DNA from: Morinoia aosen
Lineage: Eukaryota > Arthropoda > Malacostraca > Amphipoda > Talitridae
Assembly (NCBI GenBank): GCA_030386875.1
Contig: CM059575.1
Coordinates: 16,640,293-16,704,292 of the forward strand
Length of the DNA stretch: 64,000 nucleotides
Reading direction: 5' to 3'
Shown here: positions 50,170-62,633 of the stretch, in pieces
Position numbering within the stretch: position 1 is the stretch's first letter
How the letters are laid out: every line of letters starts with the position of its first letter
Program-made: the position numbers and the translations under genes
The notes under the pieces: generated by a model
The model's database searches: none
The model's input: only the letters and a program-made list of their open reading frames with translations
Told to the model about the DNA's origin: nothing

Positions 50170-50879
50170 ATATCCTACAAAAACCACTAGAGCGTGGATA
50201 TGCTCTACACTGTTTACCATCCTATTTTGCACGTGAATAATAGCCACAACAAAAACTTTCAAACGAAACGACAAATCGCACTTACATTTCCCAAAAAAAA
50301 CCCCAATAAAATAACCACTTACAACTATGATCCCTCAACACACTCGTACGACAAATATTTAAGTCTAAACCTACACTTGTGCATACACATTTCTACTTCA
50401 TTTACACTACATTTGCATTCCATGACATTTACAATATCTTCAATTACCCAAATTTGCATTTCTTTACTTCAGCATCGACTTTCCAACAAGCCAAGTGCAA
50501 ATTTAATCAAGATAAACATCTGAACACGCCCGTTTACTTATTTAACATACACTCTTCCCTTAAACATCCGTGCATTCACGTTCCTTACATCCTATGCAAT
50601 ATCTATCTACTACGACCATGAAACATTACCCATAATGCATTTCCTTCTAAAAACATACCTACTGTTTCAACATTACCGTTCAAGGGGACAAGGAAACATT
50701 CTAACTGTTACATCACTCTCGTATACATACATTTGACGTCGTTTCAACCTTTGGTTATTGCAGTCAAATCACCCTGACGAATATTATATAACACTCTACA
50801 ACACCGACGTGCAACAAAAAACATTCTTAAGACGATTTGCAACACCGACAAAACACATGAAAACTCATTCGTTTCTGAT
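50170..50879. other. A/C-rich DNA, no gene
   Basis: G-poor on the + strand. Open frames here follow from the scarcity of G and show no protein motifs. Confidence 0.45.
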
Positions 50880-51205
50880 ATTATATTACCAGTTTGTTTA
50901 AGCTTCCCTACCCGCAACAAATGCGATCGAAAAAGAGGAAGAAGAGAGTCACCATTTAGTATTGAGTTCAGGTAACGCGGAATCTATGCACAAAGAGCAT
51001 ACAAACAGTTTGTTCAGAAAGAAGTTCGTGAAACAAGATCCAAGTTTAAGAAGAGAGTCTTAGGTAATGAAGCACACAACACCAGTGAACCGAAAACAAA
51101 ATGTTCATTAACATAACACCTACAATTTCATTTCAACAAATGAGGCTTACCTAACTATGACGTCAGGGTCTTACATTCTGCCCCTGGAAGCCCTAATCCC
51201 ATACA
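50880..51205 (+). repeat. Dispersed ~350-bp repeat, diverged copy D
   Basis: Aligns with copies at 718 and 60350 through AAGCTTCCCTACCCGCAACA, GAAACAAGATCCAAG and an end like CTTACATTCTGCCCCTGG. Many G-to-A-type differences from the other copies. Confidence 0.55.
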
Positions 51206-51849
51206 CACAATGGTTGTATCGACCTGACTGAATACATTTTCCACATATCATTAATTCAAACAATTCAATATTCCTATACGAATGTCTACAACCACGCACC
51301 GACAGCCTCCGCATTTTGATCCCAGCATGAATGTTAAACCTATTCCTAAGGGATTTCCAAATAATGTCAAGTCATTATTTCCCGAAAACGAACAAGTTTT
51401 GAGATTTCTGTCACTTGACAAGAACGTTTTACTCGACGTAATTATGCATATAGTTCAAATCAGTGCATCGAATCACGTAAGACCCTGTATATTACAAATT
51501 CAAGTGAAATTACATGAATACCTCTTCCTGAGTTCATTCCCGTGCAAATCTACAAAGTTAAGAAATGACTCAATATTACTCAACACTTTCTATAAAGTCA
51601 CTTCGTACAAACCCAAATCTACTTATTCTAACTCAGACTTGTGTCAATATTAATGGTTCAACACGAAACTGCTCCCCTAAATACCCATCTGCACACAATT
51701 ATCATGAATATCACGTCAGACTTTCAATATTATAATCATTACGTGTACACGAATTGTTATTCACGATATTATACATTCATTTCTAAATCATTCCTAAATA
51801 AATTCCTTAATTACAAACACAATTTAGCCTCACTGATGTACATCAGACA

Positions 51850-52160
51850 AAGGCTCAGCCTCCCTAACCGATACAGAGGGTTCCAAATAATAATGATGAA
51901 AGCAGCATTTACAATGAAGAAATGTGAACGTTAAATCTTTACACAAAGTGCACAAAAACAGTAACTCGACATAGAAGTTCACAAAAAACTAACAGTTTCA
52001 TAGAAGATAACAAATGCTCATAAAGCAATGAACCGACAAAACCATAGTTCGAAACACAATAAAGAAACATCTTCCATTCCATTCTAATAAGGCATACCTA
52101 AAATGTAACTAGGTACCTCACCTCATCACCCTGGGAGCGGAAACTTCCACAGATGCAATG
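51850..52160 (+). repeat. Dispersed ~350-bp repeat, strongly diverged copy E
   Basis: Recognisable by AGCCTCCCTAACCGATACAG near its start and CTCATCACCCTGGGAGCGG near its end. The middle is A-rich and poorly alignable. Confidence 0.4.
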
Positions 52161-52237
52161 ATAGAGTTCCTCAATGGAGTTCATAACAATAAACCTGGAA
52201 GCAAAATTACTTTTACAAAGCCTACCAACAAAACGTC

Positions 52238-52256
52238 AGTAGTAGTAGTAGTAGTA
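52238..52256 (+). repeat. (AGT)n microsatellite
   Basis: Six tandem AGT triplets. Confidence 0.85.
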
Positions 52257-52559
52257 TTAGCATTGATTTGATAGCGCTTCACAACAAAACGTCAATCAAT
52301 GCACATGGCATGGTCTCGCACAACGCACCCACGCACAAAACAAATAGTCAAATCTAAAAAGAAGAATAATACAACGAAAACTTTCAGACTTCATTTGCCG
52401 GGCAAAACTTATGAAGTTAGGAGAAGTCGAGAACTAACAGCACATATTTGTACTACTTCTAGTAACATTGGTTTGCTATCCCATCACTTATCTAAGTATT
52501 TCGCACCGAAGGTACGCATTTCCTCACGGTCATCAATTCAATAAGTTACTTGAAGCAGA

Positions 52560-55140
52560 CATAAGTACACCAAAATTGCCAAAACGTAATTGAGAAGGAA
52601 TTAAGAAAGTGATGCAACATCACATATGCACATCTAGCGTTTCCGCACATTAAAACAATCCCTTACAAACCGAGTGTCTATAACAATATAAGACGAAAAA
52701 GCTACTCCATATTCATAAATTAACAAACAATCCACAAAATAAAGATATTCTGCTTAGAAAAGAATAGTTCAACCCTATGCTGCAGAACGATCTATCACGC
52801 TATCACCTCCAGACCTCACATCAAACACAGACAATTGTGATTCCCTAACTTATCATCATTTGCATTCCCCGTCTCTCGGACCGCACTAACAAAGTTTACA
52901 TCCATCCACAGAAGATATTCTCAAACAAACTCCTCGAGCCACAGAAACCATACGTTTAAAAGAAAGGCAAAATACCACAGTCTAAACAACAACCATACAA
53001 CTTATGTACCTCTAACTCAAGCAACAAAAACCTATCAAAAATCTATCTACACCTCAACATACGTATCTTTATGTCGCACGAGGCACCAGTCCAAATAGCA
53101 GAGTCAACCGTACATCATCTATAAAGAAACCCCTATTCTAACCAGCTAGTACGAACGTAAAATGTAGGAAGTAAACAAACTTAAAAAACTGGACAAAGAA
53201 AAACAGTCCCAACGGCATAACTACCAAAAATCCTGTACATAAATAAACTTATCTAACTTCATTCCTCCCCATGGGATAGCCACGCCTCCCTACTTTGAAA
53301 AACACTCACTTCAACAACCTCAAGTTTTATTTGAGACTCCATTTCCGTTGAGCTTTACAAAGTTCCACACTCTATAGAAAAACCAATGATTACCATCATC
53401 AAACAAATTACATTTCATATCTATACAACCGTTCTAACACACCATACCCTGAACAAACAAACAACCAGTACGACCTAAAACACTGTACACATAAATTAGT
53501 GGAAGACTTTCAGTGGACAGCGGGTAGGCAACACGTAAGTCTCAAAACATCCCAGTTCTTAACGTGAGAATATCTCCCACCATGCTTCATAACACAAGCG
53601 AACTATATACAAACTAACAACCACCTAGTACCGCATTCTTCTCTTCAAAATATAATAAATCCATAACAATTTCCTAACCACTGTCTCCTCACAAATTCTT
53701 CATTGAAATAAGGTACATGTCATCAAATTCTATTCCACCACACAAATACATCTGGAGTCATCACAATTTCATTTTCTATCTCCAAGTCACTCCTATCTCC
53801 CATTCAAATTCTCGTCCATGACACACATCTTCATCTCATCTCACACTCAAGTCAGTACAACGCCCACAATCAAAAGATAACTCAACGCTCGCATAACATA
53901 AAACCACCACACTCTTGTCTCATTTTCCTTAACATAATATCTCCTCAGATTCCGACCATCATCCTTCCACACACCCACTGAACTATAACTATTCCATTTT
54001 ATTACTATTCCAACTGAACAACATCCACACGCACACTATCTACAACTCTTATATATTGAACTAAACATTCCTTCATAAGTGTACAACACTCAGAACAACA
54101 TACACTTGAAAACCCATTCATTCTATAACATTAGGAATTCCTAAGAGTTCCCTCTAATTCCTTTCTTCTTAATATTGCACGTCGCACCTAGCTTCTGAAA
54201 AACACACCTGTCGAGACGTGATACATGAAAATGACGTCATATACTAATATCAACATACCTACAGTGGAGACAAATACAATGCTTCCATTTCAACATGATA
54301 CACCAAAACGACAAACGCCATCAAAACGCCCAGTACAATCGCAACAAATAATTCATGACTTTCACTTTGCCGCCTCCCTCTCTCTCTCTCTCTCTCGACA
54401 ACAGTCGATCATACTCACAAGCATTCACGCCAATAGTTCTTCATCACAACATGTTCTCTCTCAAAGACAAATATTTAGATGCTACACACAAACTACGTGT
54501 ATGACTCACTAGTACTACTTTACAAACCTATCCTTCCCGCACGATAACCATCCAATATAACATCTAGAGCTTTAATCACCATTAATCTTAAATCCACTTC
54601 ATTTACTTCCCAAAACACTTGCTTCTACACTACATCTGCCTTCACATTCTTAGATCATCAAGAATAATCAACGAAAATTTATACCTTTTACCACCCCGCA
54701 TGTTACTTCCATCAAATAGAAACCCTACCATAGAAAGCCTTCGCATCTCCATTGCAATAATCTTGATATTTAATTACTTTAACTCAAAATGCTCTGTACT
54801 CACGCTAACTACACGACATACCAATTCAAAAGGAAAGGAAATCATTCACCCATCAACTTACGTACCACAAGTTACACTTTCTACCTTTATTCATTATAAC
54901 GACACAACGCTTTCTCACCAACAACACGGACAAAGCAACTATCACTTCACAATCCTCCAAGTAACTCGGAAATCCAACATCTTACCCAAGAACAGCATTT
55001 AAACCCCAAACACTATCACAACACAATCTTCATGACGCAGTCCATTTCAATGACGTCCTCACTATTATCAGCACACATGAAGCTCATGACAGGAGGCGTG
55101 CACGGCACCACCGACTAGATCAATAGAATCGTGATTTCAA
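52560..55140. other. G-depleted A/C-rich DNA, no gene
   Basis: By hand count 53881-53940 has A20 C19 G3 T18. A (TC)n tract lies at 54379-54396. No domain or RNA is recognised. Confidence 0.5.
54379..54396 (+). repeat. (TC)n microsatellite
   Basis: Nine tandem TC dinucleotides. Confidence 0.85.
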
Positions 55141-55147
55141 TGCAAGC

Positions 55148-55197
55148 GGCCGTGCAGGCCTCTTGAAGGGCTACGCCCTGCAAGAGGCAGCACGGCC
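55148..55197. other. 50-nt GC-rich hairpin
   Basis: Outer arms GGCCGTGCAGGCCTCTT and AAGAGGCAGCACGGCC pair with one bulged base. The interior GGGC-TAC-GCCC forms a further stem with a TAC loop. The GCTACGC loop core is shared with the hairpins in the array units. Confidence 0.7.
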
Positions 55198-55529
55198 TAA
55201 TATGGAATGCCTGCATCACCAAAAACTACACTCGTAAACACCTGTCAGCGACTGATTTCCTTCTCTCCTTCCTTTATCAATACAGTCCCAAATGAACATC
55301 CTTGAACGACTCCATGAGCACTTTCCAAACGCTTCATTCCAAAATGATCACAACACATTACACTCATGACATACTTCTTCAATATCCAAGTGCATGTACT
55401 TTCAATGCTTTACAAATGTACATACGCTTAGACATATTCAACTTCTCATCATTACCAAAAACATTCCATAAAAAACTCAACAAACAGAGTGATGCCATTT
55501 CAACTACCTAAAAATATAGCATTTAAACC

Positions 55530-55580
55530 TAACTATAAGCTCGGGCCCTCACATTTTCCTCCTTGAACGTCAGAAAGAAA
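55530..55580 (+). repeat. 3' end fragment of the dispersed ~350-bp repeat (copy G)
   Basis: AGCTCGGGCCCTCACATTTT followed by CCTCCTTGAACG matches the terminal part of the family. Confidence 0.45.
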
Positions 55581-56103
55581 ACTCACCAGCTTCACTTCAT
55601 GTTACTACAACACTTCTTTACTTCAATGAAACGTTCCAAACACACAAAATAATTCACCACCATTGAAAATAAACATGCGAAAACCATGAATCTATGCCCA
55701 ACGTGCACACACACGTAATGTCTAATAAAGAACTTGAGAATAACAAGTACACTAGGACAAATTCATGAGTGCTTAAGAACAAAAAAACAACTCAACAAAA
55801 GAATAGTGCTCCGTAACCAAACAAAGACGTTAAATATATCAAACAGAAAAGGACCTACCAAAACTTCACGTTGGGACATCACATATTCACCCAGAGACAA
55901 CAAACTCCGCAAATCTTTACAAAACAAAGGTGACACATAAATCATAACTGTCGCCACGAATCGCAACTTTGCTCCCTATCAACTTTTCTAACTGGATTTC
56001 CAACGGTAGGTATATGACTCTTCAAATGTGCTCTTGCAGCAAACCATAAGAAATACATTTCGAAATCACCTTACCTACCATTAACCCACATCACTTCATA
56101 AGC

Positions 56104-56118
56104 GAAGGCGCAGCCTTC
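56104..56118. other. Short hairpin GAAGGC-GCA-GCCTTC
   Basis: Perfect 6-bp stem with a 3-base loop in otherwise G-poor DNA. Confidence 0.5.
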
Positions 56119-56284
56119 ACCCTCAGACGACGTTAGCCCCCACAAACGCACACGGAAGATAGACATCTGCGCAACAAATACACAGCTTTACATTTTATGC
56201 ATTTCTAACCGACGAAAATACAAATAATAACCGAATTACTATGTCAGATTACATTATATGTTACTTCAAACCTCAAGAACCGTC

Positions 56285-56570
56285 AGAAAAAACCTTTCCA
56301 CCATATAAAGAGAACAACACCATTTAATATGCAAAATAAAGCTACGCAGAATCTATGCGGAACGACCTTACTTCCCATTAATTGAGAAGACAATTATGGA
56401 CAAAAACAATAAAATAATATATTTACAGTACGTAGCGATGAACAGGACAGCAATCAACCGAAAAGAGGTGGTCCCTAACATAACAACATTTCATTCCAGC
56501 TAAAATAAGGCCTACCAAACTATCAGCTCGGGACCTCACACATTGTCTCACTCGGAGTGCTAGTTATCAT
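56285..56570 (+). repeat. Dispersed ~350-bp repeat, diverged copy F
   Basis: Shares GAATCTATGCGGAACG, ACAGGACAGCAATCAACC, GGTGGTCCCTAACATAAC and the end CAGCTCGGGACCTCACA with the other copies. Confidence 0.5.
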
Positions 56571-56965
56571 AAATATAATAGTGATAGCTCCAAAAACGGC
56601 ATTACCATGATATCCTACTCAAATCAAGGACATGAATGTATTCCACCGCATTGAACAGAGGCCTACTCACACACCATCCCCTCAAACAATAACCCTGTTC
56701 ATACAATAATTGTATCCACCTTCCGTGTGGCTGCGAAACCAACATCATTTACGTTAACATCAAATACCCAAGATATGCAATCAAACTATTGTCAAACTCT
56801 CATTACATTTCGCACAAAATTTGTGTCATCAATAATATTCCAATGTCGCTCCTCCATTTCATCACAACAATGAAACATCACATAACTATTTCATTGCAAC
56901 TCGAAATTTTAAACAAAATTCACCCTCTGTATCCAGAAATGCAACATTACGTTGAGTTACACTAC

Positions 56966-57020
56966 GTTATGTTGGGTTTCAATAGGTTATGTTGGGTTTC
57001 AATACGTTATGTTAGGTTAG
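56966..57020 (+). repeat. 20-bp tandem repeat related to TTAGG-type islands
   Basis: Two copies of GTTATGTTGGGTTTCAATAG/C followed by a partial third, GTTATGTTAGGTTAG. The G-rich strand is + here, opposite to the CCTAA-like islands of the array. Confidence 0.7.
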
Positions 57021-57029
57021 CTTTGATTA

Positions 57030-58286
57030 TTCAGTGAAATATAACACTGTACAAATTCCCAAAACATCATTCCGACCAACATGAACAACCTACACTTATT
57101 GCGTACTCTCTAATGCCTCCACTGTTCACGGCAAGACGAAATATTGGTAAGTAAATATTTTAAAGAACTCAAACAAATGAATTTTTCCTCTATTATCATA
57201 CATTTACCTGGATAAACTTCATCTTTTCCTCATACATCCAAAGCCCATGAATCCAATGTTAGTTCTCCTGCCAGAAGCTTAAATCCATTCACCAACCATT
57301 AAACTCTATTTCTTCAAGAACTCATGCAATGCTTCTTGTGACAAATTTACATTAAATGGAATACATTTCTTCCATTGCACAATAATATTAAAACAAGCTT
57401 ACATAAACATGATATTCTTCATCATCAACATACTGAAATCAAATCTTCATTCAGTGATTGTAAGGCCTAAAATATTCATTGATTATGTTCTATGTTACCA
57501 CGAAATAAAGCAATTACATTATTAAATGCATCATTCTCTCCATAAACTATACATTTCATTCAAGACTCTGAAGAACAATAATATTTCTTCCACTTTTTGG
57601 ACATTCTCAACTAGATTTTTCATACCTTATTTGACCTAATAGGCAAATATGAACTGTCAACATTAAACAATTGTGAAACCCACCGGCAATTATGGAGAGC
57701 TCCTTTACACGAACAGCCGCTCACACGAATTCCCTCGTCCCCTCTCCACAGCTCCTGCAACAGGCGTTTCCTTACTTTCTCTCATATTCTATAATTCTCT
57801 TCTACACTACTACGACATCAATTAACCATTCCATTTAAATACCAACAACTCTTCATCATTTAAAAACAAATGCAACTATTCAAACAATCACTGGCAACAG
57901 CCATGCCCAAGTTATTCTTTTCAATGAATGATACCTGAATTTCAACTTGGAGAATTTGCCTTCACACACATAATGGTCTTTTGGGACAGGCATAATGAGA
58001 TTAGTTTCGTTATTATTAGATTTCTAGTTTTGGAAGCATTTCTTTCAAGAACACCAGTTATTTATGGAGAGCAGAAAAGTACTGGAGAAATGTTAGGAAT
58101 ATGGGTCAATGTATACATTCATTATTTCCAGTCAAATTACGGTTTACCTTGGTGCGGAGAAAACAACAAAATGTATCAGTGACATATGATTAATATATGT
58201 CGTGCAGTAAATATCAAAGTGTGGAATATCATACTTTGTAGGTGCATCATTCCTGTGTAGCAGGAGTTTTGATCACCATCAGCAAG
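57030..58286. other. AT-rich DNA, no gene
   Basis: A/C-rich up to about 57.9 kb, then more balanced. The open frame at 57928-58182 has no motif I recognise. Confidence 0.4.
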
Positions 58287-59396
58287 CAGAGTAGCCCAAA
58301 AGTGTTTGAATGGAAAATTGTCAATATATTGTCTTATCAGTCACTTGTTGGGATTTTGGAGGCAATTGTTCACATGAGTGCATCTGAGACATAACAATAT
58401 AACTCATATCTGCATATGAGAAAGGAACTGTTTCGAATGAAATGAACTATGAGTTAGAATTCATTGAAGATACATCTCAAAAAAGACAATGGTGTAGGCA
58501 TTGGTGAAAGGTATGTTATTCTAGATTTATAACTACTTGTTGAATAAATGCACTCAATGGAAAATACCTTCCATTTATAATTACAATTCGTTTCGACATT
58601 TAGGCAATAATGCACTTGAGGTCAATTCTAAGAAAAGTGTAAGCCATCAATGAAAGTGTGTAAATCAAATGTATTGATGGTTCTTGCCTGTATACCGAGC
58701 AAAGTTAAATCACTTACTCAATTACATAGTATTAGGCAAAGATTCCGAAATTTATTTTGTGGGATAAATTAAACATCATAAAGGAAATCTTGAAGCATGA
58801 AAAGACAGGTGAATAGATATCCAAATTTCATGAGGTGGAATATTGCATCAAGCAAGTCACCAATACTTGCTTTGGCCACGTTTGAAGGTGCTTATTTTAC
58901 ACACTGAACTTTCAATACCTATATTGTTGAACACAATGAATATGGATGCAAGATAAGAAATGACACAGGTTGGAGGATACAGACTCACGGTTGGGTCATT
59001 GGCTTTTAGAACACCAGCAGATGAACAAAGGAGGGTAATTACCCCATTTGGAGCACACAACGAAGCAGCGCAGCTAGCAAGGGCTTCATGGATGACGAGC
59101 ATCATTCCAGGGGACACGTGTAGCCCAGGCAGGGATGACGTAGACCAGTACTCAGAGTTGAGCTTGCAAGTTCTGAAATTGAGATTATATTTCAGCAAAG
59201 AATTAAAATGAGACAGTAGTCACTTTCAAGATTATACATTATTAGTTATTTGAAGCCTCCCTATCCTCAACAAATGAGATCAAAAGAGAGGAAGGAAGAA
59301 GGCACGATTTTGTATGGAGTTCAGGGAACGTTAAATCTATGCAAAAAGGGCATAGAAACAGTGACATAAGAAAGAAGTTGATGAAACAAGATCAAA
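58287..59396 (+). repeat. 1.1-kb tandem duplication, copy 1
   Basis: Nearly identical to 59397-60507 (offset 1110), sharing CAGAGTAG at both junctions. It contains the exon-like segment at 58989-59172 and ends inside a copy (B) of the dispersed ~350-bp repeat that is cut by the duplication. Confidence 0.85.
58989..59172 (-). other. Exon-like segment, open (copy 1)
   Basis: On the minus strand a CTCAATTTCAG acceptor is followed by 184 bases open in one frame and a GTGAGT donor. The frame reads TCKLNSEYWSTSSLPGLHV and ASLCAPNGVITLLCSS. It needs two preceding bases and ends in phase 0. I recognise no family and see no partner exons in the window. It may be an orphan exon or a captured gene fragment. 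Confidence 0.4.
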
Positions 59397-60507
59397 CAGA
59401 GTAGGCCAAAAGTGTTTGAATGGAAAATTGTCAATATATTGTCTTATCAGTGACTTGTTGGGATTTTGGAGGAAATTGTTCAGATGAGTGCATCTGAGAC
59501 ATAAAAATATAACTGATATCTGCATATGAGAAAGGAACTGTTTTGAATGAAATGAACTATGAGTTAGAATTCATTGAAGATACATCTCAAAAAAGACAAT
59601 GGTGTAGGCATTGGTAAAAGGTATGTTATTCTAGATTTATAACTACTTGTTGAATAAATGCACTCAATGGAAAATACCTTCCATTTATAATAACAATTCG
59701 TTTCTACATTTAGGCAATAATGCACTTGAGGTCAATTCTAAGAAAAGTGTAAGCCATCAATTAAAGTGTGTAAATCAATTGTATTGATGGTTCTTGCCTG
59801 TATACCGAGCAAAGTTAAATCAGTTACTCAATTAAATAGTATTACGCACAGATTCCAAAATTTATTTTGTGGGATAAATTAAACATCATAATGGAAATCT
59901 TGAAGCATGAAAAGACAGGTGAATAGATATCCAAATTTCATGAGGTGGAATATTGCATCAAGCAAGTCACCAATACTTGCTTTGGCCACGTTTGAAGGTG
60001 CTTATTTTACACACTGAACTTTCAATACCTATATTGTTGAACACAATGAATATGGATGCAAGATAAGAAATGACACAGGTTTGAGGATACACACTCACGG
60101 TTGGGTCATTGGCTTTTAGAACACCAGCAGATCAACAAAGGAGGGTAAGTACCCCATTTGCAGCACACAACGAAGCAGCGCACCTAGCTACGGCTTCATG
60201 CATGACAAGCATCATTCCAAGGGACACGTGTAGCCCAGGCAGGGATGACGTACACCAGTAGTCAGAGTTGAGCTTGCAAGTTCTGAAATTGAGATTATAT
60301 TTCAGCAAAGAATTCAAATGAGACAGTACGTCACTTTCAAGATTATACATTATTAGTTATTTGAAGCCTCCCTATCCTCAACAAATGAGATCAAAAGAGA
60401 GGAAGGAAGAAGGCACGATTTTGTATGGAGTTCAGGGAACGTTAAATCTATGCAAAAAGGGCATAGAAACAGTGAGATCAGAAAAAAGTTGATGAAACAA
60501 GATCAAA
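59397..60507 (+). repeat. 1.1-kb tandem duplication, copy 2
   Basis: Second copy, with scattered substitutions. Its dispersed-repeat part continues past the junction to about 60660, so the duplication broke within that repeat. Confidence 0.85.
60099..60282 (-). pseudogene. Exon-like segment with a stop (copy 2)
   Basis: Duplicate of 58989-59172 with the same splice-like ends but a TGA at 60134-60132 after NGVLTLLC and several amino-acid changes. If copy 1 is a real exon, this copy is dead. Confidence 0.4.
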
Positions 60508-60660
60508 GTTGAAGAAGAAAGTACTAGGTGTTGCAAGAACAGGACAGCAGTAAACGAAAAAAAGACGGTCGCTAACAAAACAAAAACCTACGTTATTTTG
60601 AGAACAAGAAACCCTACCTATCCTTCAGCTCGGGCCCTCACATTGTCCCCCTGGGAGAGG
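60350..60660 (+). repeat. Dispersed ~350-bp repeat, copy C
   Basis: Best-preserved copy alongside 718-1085, from GAAGCCTCCCTATCCTCAAC to CCTCACATTGTCCCCCTGGG. Confidence 0.6.
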
Positions 60661-60754
60661 AAACTTGAAAAATGATGTTGCTAAACATATATTGAAATGC
60701 TAAGCATTATGAGAAATGGAATTCAACAGTTGGTAAATTAGTAGCTTTTGGTAG

Positions 60755-61265
60755 TAATCGATTTTCCAGTTTTCGGTCACAAAACCTATTTCATTACGGT
60801 CAAACAAGCAAGTTGTTCTGTATGGACTTTCTGTCGGAAATGATTACTTAATTAATGGGTTATAGCGTTACGTTTTGTTAAAACTTAGATGATGAATGCG
60901 CTTTAATAAAAAGGTAGTCATACATTTCTTAATTTTGGTTGCTTGAATCATGCTAATAACATCGAAATCAACCCGTTTTTTTTCTATACAATTTTTGAGT
61001 CATATGAGTATTTGACAAGTTAGAGCGGTAGCTTTAGTTTCGTCTGATGGACGCGCATTGGAAGGGAGACTCCATTGCAGTATTGCCATACGCCAGGCTC
61101 TAGGCATTACTTCGCGCTTCAAACACTCGAGTTGCCGTAACTAAGTTACCACTATAACTTGTAAAATACTCATTTGCGACGGAAAAAGCAGAGAAGAAAT
61201 ATTTCACATTTTACCTAATGAACGATGTTTAGGAACCAAAAAGTCAAACATCTATTCCTACCCAA
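60755..61265. repeat. Inverted pair of the TCTGTCGGAAA / GTTATAGCGGTA family
   Basis: A forward arm (about 60755-60880: GACTTTCTGTCGGAAATG, then GGTTATAGCGTTACG) and a diverged reverse arm (about 61130-61265: TAACTAAGTTACCACTATAA, then GTTTAGGAACC). Between them is a more GC-rich spacer. Confidence 0.5.
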
Positions 61266-61269
61266 CGCT

Positions 61270-62090
61270 TCCAATTTTCCGTACAAATTAGTTAGTTCTT
61301 CATTCTTAAAATAAATTAGTTCAAATTAGGACCTATATTCTATATTCAGATATTACAATTCAAATAATATCATGAAATTTAGTTCATTCTAAACCTAAAA
61401 TAGACTTGAAATCGTACAAATTTGATAATGAGGTTTAAAAATTTCATTTCCATTTGATCATTTGTGCAAGATTAAATAATAAGACATACTTTACAATTCT
61501 GATAATGTTCATTTCTTTTAAAATATTTGACACGTTACTCAGGAAGGAAGGATGCAGCCGTATATAATTAGGCATCACGGAAATGTATACCGTGTATCCC
61601 ACAAATTTCACTCGATGCAAAATCAGCAAAGTATGGAATGAAGAACTTCTTAACAAATTCAAAGTTCACAAGCAAACACAAAGAGGCTGATAAGCAAGAT
61701 ACCTGTGAAATGTAATGAATAGTATCTGAAACTCCAAATCTTAAACACCTTGAAAAGAGAGGGTAGGTATGTACATAGAGTCAAACAATTAAGTCAGAAT
61801 TTGAAATTATTCTTGAATACATTTCGCAGCGTCCGATATTTCAAAATATCAGTAACAATTGCTCAATTTCATGGTAAATGTTTAGGAGAGGAATATTATC
61901 GAACGTCGCGTAGCAACACTACAATGGACTCTTCTTTCTCCCACGCTCGCCATTGAAGGGAAAAGTGAACATATTGCTGTAATGTGTTATTCTTGGGTGA
62001 TAATGTCTATTCTACTATTAACTAAAAGATCATAGAAGTGGGTACAGGCTCCGCAGGGGTGGTAATGAATACATTACAAAGTACGCAAAC
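61270..62090. other. AT-rich DNA, nothing recognised
   Basis: Spacer between inverted-repeat clusters. No gene or RNA is supported. Confidence 0.35.
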
Positions 62091-62099
62091 GCAGTATAC

Positions 62100-62212
62100 C
62101 CAATGTAAACATACTGCTATAACTCGTTAAATAATGCTTTCCGACACAAAGTGCATTTCAGAAATATTCTTCATCTACACTTAAGGAACTATGTTTAGGG
62201 ACCGAAAACTTG
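62100..62212 (-). repeat. Reverse arm of the same inverted-repeat family
   Basis: AACATACTGCTATAACTCGT, a CCGACACAAAGTGCA block and CTATGTTTAGGGACCG are the reverse complement of the forward arm at 62737-62890. Confidence 0.6.
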
Positions 62213-62304
62213 GACATCGATCATGGTCTGTTCCTAAACATAGACCAATTCTATTATTTGCTCCTCTCTATAGTGATACCAATTTATGAATTAAAATGTT
62301 GGCT

Positions 62305-62633
62305 GAACATCTGCACAATACAGAAATAGTTCAAGTCATGAGTTATATGTACTATACCCTAACAGAACATACCGCTATAACTCATTCAATGTTTTCCGAC
62401 AGAAAGTCCATATTATACATATTGATTATCTACGGTCTATGTTTAGGAAATGACCATAATCAATTTTCCACTCTTTGCTCCCTAAACATAGTTCCTTACA
62501 TGTCAATCAACAATTTTTCTAATATATACTTTCTGTCGGAAAACATTCTTTAAAGAGTTATAGCGGTATGTTTATTTAGAATATAGTACGTATAACTCAT
62601 GACTTCAACTATTTCTGTATTGTGCACATGTTC
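62305..62633. repeat. Long palindrome (about 150-bp arms, 30-bp spacer)
   Basis: Left arm 62305-62448 and right arm 62479-62633 are inverted copies sharing TTTCTGTCGGAAAACATT, GAGTTATAGCGGTATGTT and ACTATTTCTGTATTGTGCA. No open frame. Typical of a foldback or MITE-type element. Confidence 0.75.

Noticed and set aside
50194-55002. Several 80-127-codon + frames in the A/C-rich zone
   Set aside because: G depletion makes TAG and TGA rare on +, so long frames arise by chance. Low-complexity composition and no domains.
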